A stretch of 64,000 nucleotides of DNA from Bradyrhizobium sp. 4 (GCF_023100905.1 NZ_CP064686.1:3720001-3784000); one strand, 5' to 3'. Shown: positions 43,285 through 51,463, counted from the stretch's first letter. Notes: generated by a model not told the origin, from the sequence alone. Made by a program: numbers and translations.

Positions 43285-43515
43285 ATGTTGTTTTTGGAGG
43301 AGTTCAACGAGCGAACGCTGTCGCACATGGACAGGGCGCTGGAGCGCGTCAGCGAGATGATGCCTGAGGTGATGGAAGCCTACACCGCGCGCCGGTATGT
43401 CGCCGAACGAATCATCCACTGCGCCAAGCACGAGACACGCGAGATCGACGGCCTCGTCGCCGCCGGCCGGCGTGCGGTCGCTGAGCTGGCTGTGAGGGTC
43501 GTCGAAAGCGATTAG
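43285..43515 (+). CDS. Conserved hypothetical helical protein
   Basis: 76 residues from the ATG at 43285 (GAGG 7 nt upstream; a GTG one codon before is possible). Predicted wholly helical and charged (LEEFNERTLSHMDRALERVSEMM), no signal. Function unknown. Confidence 0.65.
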   Translation: MLFLEEFNERTLSHMDRALERVSEMMPEVMEAYTARRYVAERIIHCAKHETREIDGLVAAGRRAVAELAVRVVESD

Positions 43516-43654
43516 CTGTCTGGCCGCGAACCTGCCGCAGAGGACCGCGCTCGCCGGCGATGATGGGGGTGAATTGGCGCTTCGTGAGAGGCGGCGATGG
43601 GCGGCCTCCCTGTCAGCCGCCGCCCATCTTTCGGGTTTCGAAATGCAGCGCCGT

Positions 43655-43873
43655 TTACTTCTCGAGCCCGGCCTTCTGCCGCATCGTGTCGATCAGCTCT
43701 GACGCCTCTGCCTTGGTCAGATCCTCCTTGGGGAGGGGCTTGTGGGCCTGCTCGGCGAGGGTCTTGAGGTAGGATTCCTGGGCGCCGGTCATCGGGTCGT
43801 CCCCGGAGACCCAATCCTTCGGATCCTTTTGGGTGTTGCCTGCGGTGTTGCCAGCCATCTTGTTGTGAGTCAC
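43655..43873 (-). CDS. DUF3072-domain protein
   Basis: 72 residues. The DUF3072 core is DDPMTGAQESYLKTLAEQA and LTKAEASELIDTMRQKAG. Small cytosolic proteins of this family are common in rhizobia and actinobacteria; function unknown. An EcfG-like promoter with one mismatch lies 24 nt upstream. Confidence 0.85.
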   Translation of the reverse strand: MTHNKMAGNTAGNTQKDPKDWVSGDDPMTGAQESYLKTLAEQAHKPLPKEDLTKAEASELIDTMRQKAGLEK

Positions 43874-43896
43874 GGCGATCTCTCCTTTTCAGGCTC

Positions 43897-43921
43897 AATG
43901 CCGACTGATGCTTTTTGTTCC
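43897..43921 (-). promoter_or_regulatory. EcfG-like promoter GGAAC-N16-CATT
   Basis: Minus-strand GGAAC (43917-43921) and CATT (43897-43900), one base from the CGTT consensus, 24 nt before the DUF3072 start. Confidence 0.55.
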
Positions 43922-43990
43922 TTATTTGTTCGTGGCCGGCCCCTGACGCAGCCAGGGGCGCACTTTGCCCGGATCAGCGTCGGGAGATGA

Positions 43991-45001
43991 TCACGGAACG
44001 GCCGGCAGCGATCGGCGTCTGCGCATCAGACTTAGCTTGCGCCCCCAATCGAGGATCGGTGCCTCAACGGCGACGTGCAAGGCGGCGGCGAGACCGATGG
44101 AGAGCAGGATGCCCGCGATGATTGTCCCGACGGTCGACAGAAGCCACAGTCCGTCGAAGCTGGCGATCCATTTCACCACCAGATAATGGACGATATACAA
44201 CGCGTACGAGATCTTGCCGAGCCATTGCAGGACCGGTGAGAAGGATCGCCCCTCGATCTCGACAGCGACCACAGCATGGATCAGCAATCCCGCGCCGAGG
44301 CCATAGGTCAGGACGCGCGCGAATTGCGGGTCGGCCGCGCCGCGCACGAAAATCCAGTACCACCCGGCCACGAACAGGCCCGCGGAAACGGCGGGGAAGT
44401 GGCGCGAAAAGCGCAATCGTCGGCTTCTCTGGAGATAGGCGATAACAACGCCGGCACCGAATTCCAGCACCAGCGGATGAAAGTAGATCCCGGCCTCCAG
44501 GCCGAAGACGAGAGCAAGAATGACCAGGGCGAATCCAGCGAACAAGATATCGAACAGCCGGTCCGGCTTGATCGCCAGGACGATGGCGACGGCGACGTAG
44601 AAGTGCAGTTCGAAAGCCAGCGACCAGGCTGGGCCAAGGTACCAGTTCGGATAGGTCCATGCGAAGATGGTTCCGAGATCGAGAGCGGGGCGGTCGCCCG
44701 GCGCCAGCGCGATCCAGGAGGAGCTGACAAACGCCGCCAGCAACACCAGCCAATAGAGCGGGAAAATTCTGAGGGCCCGTCTGAAAGCGAAATCCAGCGG
44801 GTTGTGTTGTGCCGTCGCGGTGGTCGCGATGATGAAGCCGGAGATCACGAAAAAGATGTCGACGCCGCTCGCAAGTATCGTCAGCGCACCCTCGGCAAGC
44901 TCCGGCCCAACCATGTCGGGTCGCGCACTGATCGCGTGTCCGCAGACCACCGACAGCGCAGCGACGCCGCGCATCGCCTGTACACCCGCGAAGATTCGCA
45001 C
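43991..45001 (-). CDS. Acyltransferase family 3 membrane protein
   Basis: 336 residues from a GTG at 45001 with GGCGAGG upstream (TTG 45004 possible). Opens VQAMRGVAALSVVCGHA, the acyltransferase-3 signature whose His is catalytic; about ten membrane spans follow. Such enzymes O-acylate sugars of lipopolysaccharide, Nod factors or other exopolymers. No glycan genes adjoin, so the substrate is open. Confidence 0.9.
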   Translation of the reverse strand: MRIFAGVQAMRGVAALSVVCGHAISARPDMVGPELAEGALTILASGVDIFFVISGFIIATTATAQHNPLDFAFRRALRIFPLYWLVLLAAFVSSSWIALAPGDRPALDLGTIFAWTYPNWYLGPAWSLAFELHFYVAVAIVLAIKPDRLFDILFAGFALVILALVFGLEAGIYFHPLVLEFGAGVVIAYLQRSRRLRFSRHFPAVSAGLFVAGWYWIFVRGAADPQFARVLTYGLGAGLLIHAVVAVEIEGRSFSPVLQWLGKISYALYIVHYLVVKWIASFDGLWLLSTVGTIIAGILLSIGLAAALHVAVEAPILDWGRKLSLMRRRRSLPAVP

Positions 45002-45170
45002 CAAGCCTCGCCACGTTCATTCCAGAATAGTGCAATTTAGGCGAGAAACCCATTAAGGAACAGTTGCGCGGATGCGATAGAATGGGTGTGGATGCGTTAG
45101 GGTGAGGCATGCATCTGAGGCGGATTGATTGCTGTGCCCTTCCTCCAAGGCACGACCACAGGAGCACTCC

Positions 45171-45680
45171 CTAGCGCTTTGCTTCCTGCTTGCCCCGCCT
45201 GATTTCCTCTGCCTCGTCCACCAGCTTCAAGGCGGCGCCGTCGTAGCTCAGCTTCAGCCCACGACCGACGGTCCATATCCATCCCTCCCGGGCATCCCCG
45301 GTTGGCTGGGCGTTGAACTGGTCGGATATCGATTTGACGGCAGCGTCTTGGGGGCCCGGATTGCTCAACTCCGCGTTGACGCGCCAGATGGGATGTTTGG
45401 GGTCCGGATTCTTGGGGTCGACGTCGTCGGCAAAGATCGTGACCTTGGCGCCGTCGACTGCGCATTCGAGGACGTAGGAATCGCGAAGCTGACGGCAGCG
45501 GTAGCGACGTTGCGTGATGAGCTTGTTGGTCTCGTCGAATGTCATGCCGGGCGAAAAGCCGAGGATGTCGGACTTCTGCACGAGTGCCAGTGACGCAGGC
45601 TTCAGAAAGCTCGGCTGGACCGCCACGAGAACAGCCGCGGCAACAACGATCACGCCGGCGACAACAATGGCAATCTTCAT
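45171..45680 (-). CDS. Membrane-anchored or secreted hypothetical protein
   Basis: 169 residues. N-terminal hydrophobic segment IAIVVAGVIVVAAAVLVAV (about 3-21) is a signal or anchor. The outer domain has two cysteines (RYRCRQLRDSYVLECAV) that could form a disulfide, with a Lys/Glu-rich tail. Family not recognised. Confidence 0.75.
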   Translation of the reverse strand: MKIAIVVAGVIVVAAAVLVAVQPSFLKPASLALVQKSDILGFSPGMTFDETNKLITQRRYRCRQLRDSYVLECAVDGAKVTIFADDVDPKNPDPKHPIWRVNAELSNPGPQDAAVKSISDQFNAQPTGDAREGWIWTVGRGLKLSYDGAALKLVDEAEEIRRGKQEAKR

Positions 45681-45825
45681 CAGCCCCTCGTAAGAAACGT
45701 CCGACCATACAACAGCCGGAGCGTTCTACCAGCATCGCGCTGCATGGTTCGAGACGTCCGCTATCGTTGGAGGATCGCACCACCGAAAGATCGCATGGTC
45801 ACATATCGCTTGGTCATGAACGTGA

Positions 45826-45856
45826 AAACCGCCCCTGACATGACCAGGGGCGGTTT
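45826..45856 (-). terminator. Intrinsic terminator after the CsbD-like gene
   Basis: AAACCGCCCCTG (45826-45837) and CAGGGGCGGTTT (45845-45856) form a perfect 12-bp stem with a 7-base loop; on the minus strand it is followed by TTTTC. Located 26 bp beyond the stop. Confidence 0.8.
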
Positions 45857-45881
45857 AGCAAAGGGGATTTCGAAACGCGGT

Positions 45882-46058
45882 CTAGTGACCGGTGCCGGGC
45901 TTCGTCGTCTTCGGCGGCTTGCCATCTTCGATCCGGCCTTCGTTGCGCAAGTCGCGACCTTCCTGGGCTTTCTTCTGGCTCTCAGGGGACTTGCCGTGTT
46001 CGTTCATCTCTTCCTTGATGAACCCGGCGCCTTCCTTCACTTTACCTTCAACGCTCAT
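45882..46058 (-). CDS. CsbD-like stress protein
   Basis: 58 residues from the ATG at 46058 (AAGGAGA upstream). MSVEGKVKEGAGFIKEEMNE and the following Lys/Glu/Gly-rich sequence resemble the CsbD family of small hydrophilic general-stress proteins. EcfG-type promoter 29 nt upstream and a terminator downstream define a monocistronic stress gene. Confidence 0.8.
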   Translation of the reverse strand: MSVEGKVKEGAGFIKEEMNEHGKSPESQKKAQEGRDLRNEGRIEDGKPPKTTKPGTGH

Positions 46059-46086
46059 GACGATCTCCTTGTCCTGGTAATAGGTC

Positions 46087-46111
46087 AACTCGCGCGAGAC
46101 CTGACCGTTCC
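46087..46111 (-). promoter_or_regulatory. EcfG-like promoter GGAAC-N16-AGTT
   Basis: Minus-strand GGAAC (46107-46111) and AGTT (46087-46090); one base from CGTT. 29 nt before the CsbD-like start. Confidence 0.65.
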
Positions 46112-46396
46112 GGTGCGCGCACCTATGTGAGGAGTGCAGTATTGAGGGTGCACTTTGTAAGGGTGCACTTGCCGGGAACAGGTTAGTTGTCAGCGCGTCC
46201 CGATGCGTTGATGTCGCGGGCAGAAACCGGAAAAATGCGCCGCGTCCAACATCCCCATTGCGTCCGGTTGTCACCCGGCAGTGCGTTGGACAACGCGGCT
46301 TCGGGCGACAGGTTTCCATCGGGACCCGTTATGAAATGGCCGCGCCGCCTTTTGGAGAGCGACGCGGCCAAGAGGCAAGCGATATAGGAAACCGGC

Positions 46397-46669
46397 TTAC
46401 TTCATGTTGCTGCGGGTCTTGGTGCCGCCCTGGTCGCTGCCGGGGCCGGAGCCGCCCTGGCCGGAGGCGTCGGGCCTCACCATTCCGCCCTTGCTCGTGC
46501 CGTCATGGCTCATGCCCGTCGTGCCCCTCGTCATCGTGCCCTTGTCCGTGTTGTTCATGCCGGGCTTCTGCATGTTGTCCGACTGCGCGGCGGGGCCGGT
46601 CTGGGTCTGGGCAAAGGCAGAGCCGCACATGAGGCCGAGGGCGGCGGTCGCAATGATGAACTTCTTCAT
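46397..46669 (-). CDS. Small secreted Met/Gly/Ser-rich protein
   Basis: 90 residues from the ATG at 46669. Signal peptide about 1-21 (KKFIIATAALGLMCGSAFAQ). The mature protein is low-complexity, with repeated G-T-M / T-x-G-M units and Gly/Asp runs, probably disordered. Perfect EcfG promoter 29 nt upstream. Function unknown. Confidence 0.8.
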   Translation of the reverse strand: MKKFIIATAALGLMCGSAFAQTQTGPAAQSDNMQKPGMNNTDKGTMTRGTTGMSHDGTSKGGMVRPDASGQGGSGPGSDQGGTKTRSNMK

Positions 46670-46697
46670 CTCAAACTCCTGGTTGGTTGAGTAAGCC

Positions 46698-46722
46698 AAC
46701 GGGAGCGCAGAAGCCCTGTTCC
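46698..46722 (-). promoter_or_regulatory. EcfG promoter GGAAC-N16-CGTT
   Basis: Perfect match on the minus strand (GGAAC 46718-46722, CGTT 46698-46701), 29 nt before the start of the secreted Met/Gly-rich protein. Confidence 0.85.
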
Positions 46723-46795
46723 TAAAACAGGGCGTTCCAGAGTGCAAAAATTCTCGTCTGCGCGCGAACCGCTATCGACTTCGCTTGAAAGCGCT

Positions 46796-47098
46796 CTAAG
46801 CCGCAATCCGCTGGTCGGCCGGACCCGTCAAGTGCTTGAGCACTTCCGCATGCTCCAGGTCTGGAACCGCGATGGCGGTGTGGCTGTAGCTCGCATGGGT
46901 TCGTGATTTTGCAATCTGGTCCAGGATCTCGCCGCCCTTGATGACGTGGAGGCCCATGCCCTCTCCGGACGGGAAGATCGCGAGCACCACGTCATAGGCC
47001 GTGATGACGGCGCGCAGCGCTTCGGCCTTGTCTTCGGCAATTTCGACGAACACGCGAACATCGGCCGCGAGTTCACGCAGCTCGTTAAAATCCAGCAC
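46796..47098 (-). CDS. Conserved hypothetical protein
   Basis: 100 residues from a GTG at 47098 with GGAG upstream. Alternating hydrophobic pattern (ADVRVFVEIAEDKAEALRAVITAYDVVLAIF) suggests an alpha/beta fold. No signal or known motif. Confidence 0.65.
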   Translation of the reverse strand: MLDFNELRELAADVRVFVEIAEDKAEALRAVITAYDVVLAIFPSGEGMGLHVIKGGEILDQIAKSRTHASYSHTAIAVPDLEHAEVLKHLTGPADQRIAA

Positions 47099-47344
47099 TG
47101 TGGGTACTCCAACGCAACGATACTGAGAGGAGCTTGGAGGGGTTAGGTTACCGAAGTCTCAACGGCGCATGCCCGGCAACAGGTTTCTCGACCGGGCGCC
47201 CCCCGCGAGGCGATAGACAAGCGGGCATTGCCGCCTGCTCGGCAATGCGCCGGCACGGAAAGAACATCTGGAACGGGGGAGGGACGAAGCGCGCCTCATA
47301 CCCCTAAGGGCGTCACACGATGCGCGCGTGACTTTATGCGCGCT

Positions 47345-47530
47345 TTACTTGGCGTATCCCTGGGAGCGGAGCCACGCGATCTTGCGGTCGCCGTTGATCC
47401 AGTCGTCGGCATCTGCCTTGCTGGTGAAGCCCTTGATTTCGCGCTGTTCGCTGTCCGGGTAATCCGCCAGGATTTTCCAGTCGTTGTCTGCAATGCGGAC
47501 GGTTTTGAAGGTCACTTTTGTTTTTGCCAT
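47345..47530 (-). CDS. Small conserved hypothetical protein
   Basis: 61 residues, basic and soluble. DYPDSEQREIKGFTSKADADDWINGDRKIAWLR resembles the small SPOR/DUF-like helix-strand modules found in rhizobial proteins. Function unknown. The overlapping frame at 47334-47537 is a shadow. Confidence 0.7.
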   Translation of the reverse strand: MAKTKVTFKTVRIADNDWKILADYPDSEQREIKGFTSKADADDWINGDRKIAWLRSQGYAK

Positions 47531-47940
47531 GCCGCATTATGCAGGAGATGACCGGAAAAGAGAACCTGCCTTGTGACGGTCACCCGCGCGGCCCCAGGCG
47601 CAGACCTGGGGCCAGCCTGATCGGCATTGCGCGGCCGGGTCCCCCAGAAAAGGCGAAAGCCCCGCCTGGGGGAAGCGGGGCTCTCTGATGGGGGTGAAGC
47701 TTGGGGACTTCAAAGAGTTAGACGCCTCAGGAAGAAAATGGTTCAACGCGGAAACGGCGCAAGCTGCGGCATCTTTGCCGGGGCGTCCGGGCTCCCCCAG
47801 AACCCCCTGCTTGCGTTTTGGGCGTCGATGGGTTCTAAGCCCCGTCACTTCATGAAAGTTGGCATGAATCAGAAGCGCGTTGCGCGGTTGGACCGCGTCC
47901 TGAGCAAAGCCTGCTCGCGCGCACAGAAGGAAATTCAGAC
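47531..47940. other. Intergenic region upstream of the HU-like gene
   Basis: No gene seen in 410 bp. Contains a GC-rich hairpin AGCCCCGC/GCGGGGCT at 47658-47682 with a short T-run on the minus strand, probably a terminator. AT-richer sequence near 47860-47930 may hold the HU promoter. Confidence 0.5.
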
Positions 47941-48237
47941 ATGGCGAAGATGACCAAGACTCAGTTGATCGATGCAATTGCCGAGGGTACGCAGCTGTCG
48001 AAGAACGACGTGAAGTCGGTCATCGAGTACATGGCAACCGTCGGCTACAAGGAGCTCAACGAGTCCGGCGAGTTCGTCATTCCCGGCTTCGTCAAGATGT
48101 CGGTTGTGAACAAGCCGGCGACCGAAGCCCGCATGGGCGTCAATCCCTTCACCAAGGAGCCGATGCAGTTCGCCGCGAAGCCGGCGAGCAAGTCGGTGAA
48201 GGCCTCGCCGCTGAAGGTGGCCAAGGACTCCGTCTAA
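47941..48237 (+). CDS. Divergent HU-family DNA-binding protein
   Basis: 98 residues. The HU fold is seen in MTKTQLIDAIAEGTQLSKNDVKSVIEYM and the DNA-binding beta-arm PGFVKMSVVNKPATEARMGVNPFTKEP, more divergent than canonical HU or IHF. An Ala/Lys/Ser tail (AAKPASKSVKASPLKVAK) extends the C-terminus. AAGGAA precedes the ATG. Probably a nucleoid protein used under specific conditions. Confidence 0.9.
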   Translation: MAKMTKTQLIDAIAEGTQLSKNDVKSVIEYMATVGYKELNESGEFVIPGFVKMSVVNKPATEARMGVNPFTKEPMQFAAKPASKSVKASPLKVAKDSV

Positions 48238-48397
48238 GGGCTCGCCAAGGGCTCGCGTTTTCGTTGTGGACCCTCTTTTTCGCGGAGTGCTGCCGCGGAG
48301 TGCTGCAATGACCGCTTGCTTGTGCTGAACCAATAAGGAACTCTGTTAGGGAACTCTCGGGCGTCGTCAGGCTTTGCTTCCGAAAGGGAGAAATCAC

Positions 48398-48574
48398 ATG
48401 ACTGGTCTCAGTGAAGTAGAGATTCGAAACCGCGCCTATCACCTCTGGAAGGAGGCCGGCGAGCCCGCGGGCACGATGGACACCTTCTGGTACGAGGCCG
48501 AAAAGGAGCTTCTCGCCGAGCGGACCAAGCAAAGCGAAGTCCCGCCCGGGATGACCGACAATCTGCCGGTCTGA
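48398..48574 (+). CDS. DUF2934-domain protein
   Basis: 58 residues from the ATG at 48398 (GAAAGGGAG upstream). IRNRAYHLWKEAGEPAGTMDTFWYEAEKEL is the DUF2934 signature (I-R-x-R-A-Y-x-L-W-E-x-A-G). Often a general-stress gene in rhizobia; here no clean EcfG box is seen, only degenerate GGAAC copies at about 48337 and 48350. Followed by a strong terminator. Confidence 0.85.
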   Translation: MTGLSEVEIRNRAYHLWKEAGEPAGTMDTFWYEAEKELLAERTKQSEVPPGMTDNLPV

Positions 48575-48620
48575 CTTTGCTGGTCTAAGAGGCGGACAGA
48601 GGCGAGCGTCGACAGTTCTC

Positions 48621-48658
48621 AAAGCAGCCACCCGGCGTAACGCCCGGGTGGCTGCTTT
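48621..48658. terminator. Strong bidirectional hairpin terminator
   Basis: A perfect 15-bp stem, AAAGCAGCCACCCGG with CCGGGTGGCTGCTTT, and an 8-base loop. It lies 46 bp beyond the DUF2934 gene. Confidence 0.85.
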
Positions 48659-48696
48659 GCTGTTCGGGCCATCGCTTGGATGGCGGCCGCCTCAAA

Positions 48697-48725
48697 GAAA
48701 AACCCCGGGCTTAGGGACCGGGGCT
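48697..48725 (-). terminator. Terminator of the gene at 48814-49041
   Basis: Minus-strand CCCCGG/CCGGGG stem followed by TTTTTC TTT. About 90 bp beyond the stop codon. Confidence 0.6.
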
Positions 48726-48813
48726 CTTCAAGCTGGTCGGCCGCGTCGCGACATGCCGCCAGCACCACTGAATTCGGTTTGACAACGCGAGACGAAAAAA
48801 TTCGTTCCGGCTG

Positions 48814-49041
48814 CTACTCCGCCGACACGGACACGTCGACGATCGCCGGCGTATCGACCTGGCGCTCGCGCCAGACGACGAGATCGCATTTGGGATTGAG
48901 CCACTGATACTCGGAGCCGCGCGCCTTCAGGTGCGCGAGCGCTGCATCATGTGCGGCGGTCTGATCCGGCGCCTCGACCATGATTTCCACGGTCTCCTCG
49001 ATCTGACGCACCACCTCGACGGCGTAGTATTTTCTGGTCAC
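48814..49041 (-). CDS. Small conserved stress-associated hypothetical protein
   Basis: 75 residues from a GTG at 49041 preceded by GAGCGAGGGA. TRKYYAVEVVRQIEETVEIMVEA looks like a beta-strand-rich domain with a helix around AAHDAALAHLKARG. Perfect EcfG promoter 23 nt upstream fixes the start. Function unknown. Confidence 0.75.
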   Translation of the reverse strand: MTRKYYAVEVVRQIEETVEIMVEAPDQTAAHDAALAHLKARGSEYQWLNPKCDLVVWRERQVDTPAIVDVSVSAE

Positions 49042-49063
49042 GGTCCCTCGCTCCGGAATGACT

Positions 49064-49088
49064 AACGGGGAGGGCCATGGCGCGTTCC
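49064..49088 (-). promoter_or_regulatory. EcfG promoter GGAAC-N16-CGTT
   Basis: Perfect match on the minus strand (GGAAC 49084-49088, CGTT 49064-49067), 23 nt before the GTG start of the 75-residue protein. Confidence 0.85.
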
Positions 49089-49332
49089 CCAAAAGAAAAA
49101 CCCCGCGCTTTCGCACGGGGCCTTCCTGGCTGGCTGCGATGGGATTTCAGCGCCGCGCCGCCGGCCGCGTTCTCGAACTTAAGGTTGAAAACCCAAAAAG
49201 CAACCGCGCCGACGCGCGGAAGGCTCAAGGCGATGTGCCCGGCGAATTTCGCGGGAGGGGCTGGACTTTTTGTTCTTAGTTTGTTCTAGTGAAGCATCTC
49301 TTTTGGCGGCGACCATTTGGTTGGAGGTCCCC

Positions 49333-49485
49333 ATGACTGTCGAGAAACAACGCGAAGTGATCAGGCTCTGGAATCAGCTCAGGAAGCTCGAAGGTCCGGC
49401 CGCGGAAGAACTCCGCATCCAGATCCTCGAATGCTTTTCGGAGAAGGATCTGTCGGGGAAGGAGACGGTGAAGCGCGCAGCGTGA
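49333..49485 (+). CDS. Small helical hypothetical protein
   Basis: 50 residues from the ATG at 49333 with TTGGAGG upstream. Entirely helical, charged (VEKQREVIRLWNQLRKLEG...); Leu spacing would allow a short coiled coil. Function unknown. Confidence 0.65.
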   Translation: MTVEKQREVIRLWNQLRKLEGPAAEELRIQILECFSEKDLSGKETVKRAA

Positions 49486-49570
49486 TGAGCGTCGCACTAC
49501 GTCGACGATAACAGGCAATCGCGCCTGCCTTCACCGATCGTTAGGAATCGTTATGCGCTGATTCCTCGAC

Positions 49571-49594
49571 TCCGATTCGTTCCTTGCGAACGAA
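49571..49594. repeat. Hairpin repeat TCCGATTCGTTC...GAACGAA, copy 1
   Basis: TTCGTTC (49576-49582) and GAACGAA (49588-49594) pair around a 5-base loop. Flanks on both sides resemble those of copy 2 at 49946-49969, including a GAACAA-GCCG block about 20 bp downstream. Confidence 0.6.
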
Positions 49595-49728
49595 GTGGAG
49601 TCGGATGCAGAACAAGCCGTGGCTTCTGTGTCGATGCGGGACATGCCCTCTCTGACCCAGCCGGCGTGATGCTTGGCACAGTCCCGTTGGCGTCTCCTCG
49701 TTATGAGATCAGGCGAGGGAGACGCGAC

Positions 49729-49866
49729 ATGGATGCGTGCTGGTTTATCGAGATGTTTGCCGAGATCGCAAAAGTGTTTTGGTATGACCGGCATCCGCGC
49801 TTGCGCAAAGGCAGGCCGTCGGTGCCGCAGGTGCCACCGCGATCGAAATCCGATGACGCGATGTGA
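49729..49866 (+). CDS. Short hypothetical protein
   Basis: 45 residues from the ATG at 49729 with GAGGGAG upstream. N-terminal DACWFIEMFAEIAKVFWYD is amphipathic and aromatic, the tail basic and Pro/Ser-rich (RPSVPQVPPRSKS). It lies between the two copies of a hairpin repeat. Confidence 0.5.
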   Translation: MDACWFIEMFAEIAKVFWYDRHPRLRKGRPSVPQVPPRSKSDDAM

Positions 49867-50245
49867 GCGCGCGACCGTTTGCGATGATGCGATCATTTGC
49901 GCACAAACGAAGAGTTAAGACTTGCTTCGCGCCGATTTCTGCGATTCCGATTCGTTCTTCGAGAACGAAAGGCAGGTGAAGCTGGAACAAAGCCGGCCGG
50001 CGGATCGCCACAAGCTCCGCAGCCTCGGCTTCGCGCGAGGTTGAGACGGCTCGCCGAGTTCTGAAGGCACTTGGCGAACTCCTAACGGAAGCTTGCCGTG
50101 AAGCCGATAACCCTATTCGGTTAGGTTAAAAGCCCAATCGCGTTGCGCTTGCCGCTGCTTGGGATAGGTGTGTCTGGCGACGTCTGGAAACGACTTTGCC
50201 AACAAGCGACTTTGGCCAACAAGCAATTTTGCCAAGAACGAATTC
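49867..50245. other. Intergenic region carrying the second hairpin repeat
   Basis: No gene recognised in 379 bp. Copy 2 of the TCCGATTCGTTC/GAACGAA hairpin is at 49946-49969. Downstream sequence contains imperfect CGGTTAGGTT and GGCAA/CCAACAAGC repeats near 50110-50235. Confidence 0.5.
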
Positions 50246-50443
50246 ATGACACCTTTTTCACAACCGAGCTTTTATCAAGGCGACCGCCACACCTACCGGC
50301 GCGTCGCCATCGTCGGCACGCTCTTTTGTCTGGCCTTCGTGGTGATCAGCGTCTCGCTGCGGCCACAGCTCGAGGACACGCGTGTCGCGGTCAAGGCCGA
50401 CAGGCTGATGCGCACGGCGGGCCAGCCACCTCACACGAATTAA
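50246..50443 (+). CDS. Small single-span membrane protein
   Basis: 65 residues from the ATG at 50246. One membrane segment (about 22-39, VAIVGTLFCLAFVVISVSL) after a polar N-terminus; the C-terminal ~25 residues are predicted periplasmic. The stop overlaps the antisense stop of the next small gene. Confidence 0.6.
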   Translation: MTPFSQPSFYQGDRHTYRRVAIVGTLFCLAFVVISVSLRPQLEDTRVAVKADRLMRTAGQPPHTN

Positions 50444-50565
50444 CGGTCGTCGCCGGAGATCTGATGGTCGGCGCAATTCCCTGGGCACGCGGTGCCATGT
50501 GAGGCGAGCGCCACGAAACCGGCATAACCGGACAGGTTGAGCAGGACTTCGAGCCAAACGGGCAT
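50440..50565 (-). CDS. 41-residue hydrophobic peptide
   Basis: Begins MPVWLEVLLNLSGYAGFVAL and has a short cysteine-containing tail. AAGGAG ribosome site and a perfect EcfG promoter box 32 nt upstream support expression. Function unknown. Overlaps the convergent membrane-protein gene by four bases. Confidence 0.75.
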   Translation of the reverse strand: MPVWLEVLLNLSGYAGFVALASHGTACPGNCADHQISGDDR

Positions 50566-50596
50566 GTCGGCCTCTTTTCTCCTTGAAGGCTACGCC

Positions 50597-50621
50597 AACG
50601 TGCGCGCGAAGCGCATGTTCC
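50597..50621 (-). promoter_or_regulatory. EcfG promoter GGAAC-N16-CGTT
   Basis: Perfect match on the minus strand (GGAAC 50617-50621, CGTT 50597-50600), 32 nt before the 41-residue peptide. Confidence 0.85.
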
Positions 50622-50642
50622 CGGACAAGACGGACCGGCGCC

Positions 50643-50873
50643 TCAAAGCGGGGTGGTGGGGTCGAGCCGCCGGCCGAGGGCGCCTACGGACTCGCTCGAC
50701 GGCTGTTCCTTAAGGAACTCGGCAATGGCCCGCGCCAACTCGCCGTCGCTCATCGGCGTCGGCGGCGGGCGCAGCGTGCCGACACCGAAACTGCGGACGA
50801 TCTCGTCGTAATGCTGATCGCCCGATCTCGGAACCAGCCTGCGGATACGGGCCAGCAATCTGGATATCGGCAC
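50643..50873 (-). CDS. Small hypothetical protein
   Basis: 76 residues from a GTG at 50873, chosen because AGGAGG lies 5 nt upstream; the frame is open further but without a better start. PISRLLARIRRLVPRSGDQHYDEIVRSFG is basic and helical, then SDGELARAIAEFLKEQ. Function unknown. Confidence 0.65.
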   Translation of the reverse strand: MPISRLLARIRRLVPRSGDQHYDEIVRSFGVGTLRPPPTPMSDGELARAIAEFLKEQPSSESVGALGRRLDPTTPL

Positions 50874-51151
50874 TTTATCCTCCTGGACGCTCCCCGCTGG
50901 CAGCAATTGTGCTGCGTTGCCAATTTGCTGTCCGTGAAACTGAAAACCCCGCCAGCATTGGTGATGCTGACGGGGTCTTCGTGCTGTTGCCTCAACCGGA
51001 TGGCGGAGGCGTCCGCACTTGAACAAGCAATTCGCGGAACGCGCGCCTGTTCCATGCGTGGCGGATTTAATCCGAGCTCGGTTCCACAGCCTTGCGCGCA
51101 ACCATCTCACCGCGCCGGCGTTGTCTATGCGAGATACGAAGGAGGAGATTC

Positions 51152-51448
51152 ATGATGAGGAAGACACTGGCAGTTCTGGCTACCGTTGCGGCCGTCGGCG
51201 TGACCGCGGTCGCGGCGCCTGCGCCTGCCGAGGCGCGCGGCCGCGGCATCGGTCCGGGCCTCGCATTCGGCCTCGCTGCCGGCGCCATCACCGCGGGCGC
51301 CGTCGCCGCGTCCCATCCTTACGGCTACGACTACGGCCCGGGGTACGGCTACTATGGCCGCCCCGCTTATGCTTACGGCCCCGGTCCGTACGCCTACTAC
51401 GGCGATGGACCGTACTACCGCCGCCACCATTATTACCGTCACTGGTAA
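51152..51448 (+). CDS. Secreted Gly/Tyr-rich protein
   Basis: 98 residues from the ATG at 51152 (ATG 51155 also fits; GGAGGAG upstream). Signal peptide about 1-27 ending APAEA. The mature part has a Gly/Ala stretch and then a Gly-Tyr-Pro repeat region (YDYGPGYGYYGRPAYAYGPG), probably disordered or surface-associated. GGAAC-N16-CGTG at 51036-51060 is a weak EcfG candidate. Clean terminator downstream. Confidence 0.8.
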   Translation: MMRKTLAVLATVAAVGVTAVAAPAPAEARGRGIGPGLAFGLAAGAITAGAVAASHPYGYDYGPGYGYYGRPAYAYGPGPYAYYGDGPYYRRHHYYRHW

Positions 51449-51463
51449 CGGCTGACCAAATGA

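Noticed and set aside
48337..48375. EcfG promoter before the DUF2934 gene
   Set aside because: Two GGAAC copies exist but neither has CGTT or a one-base variant at 16-17 bp.
51036..51060. EcfG promoter of the Gly/Tyr-rich secreted protein
   Set aside because: GGAAC-N16-CGTG is close but lies more than 90 nt from the start, outside the 23-34 nt window seen for the others. Mentioned only as weak.
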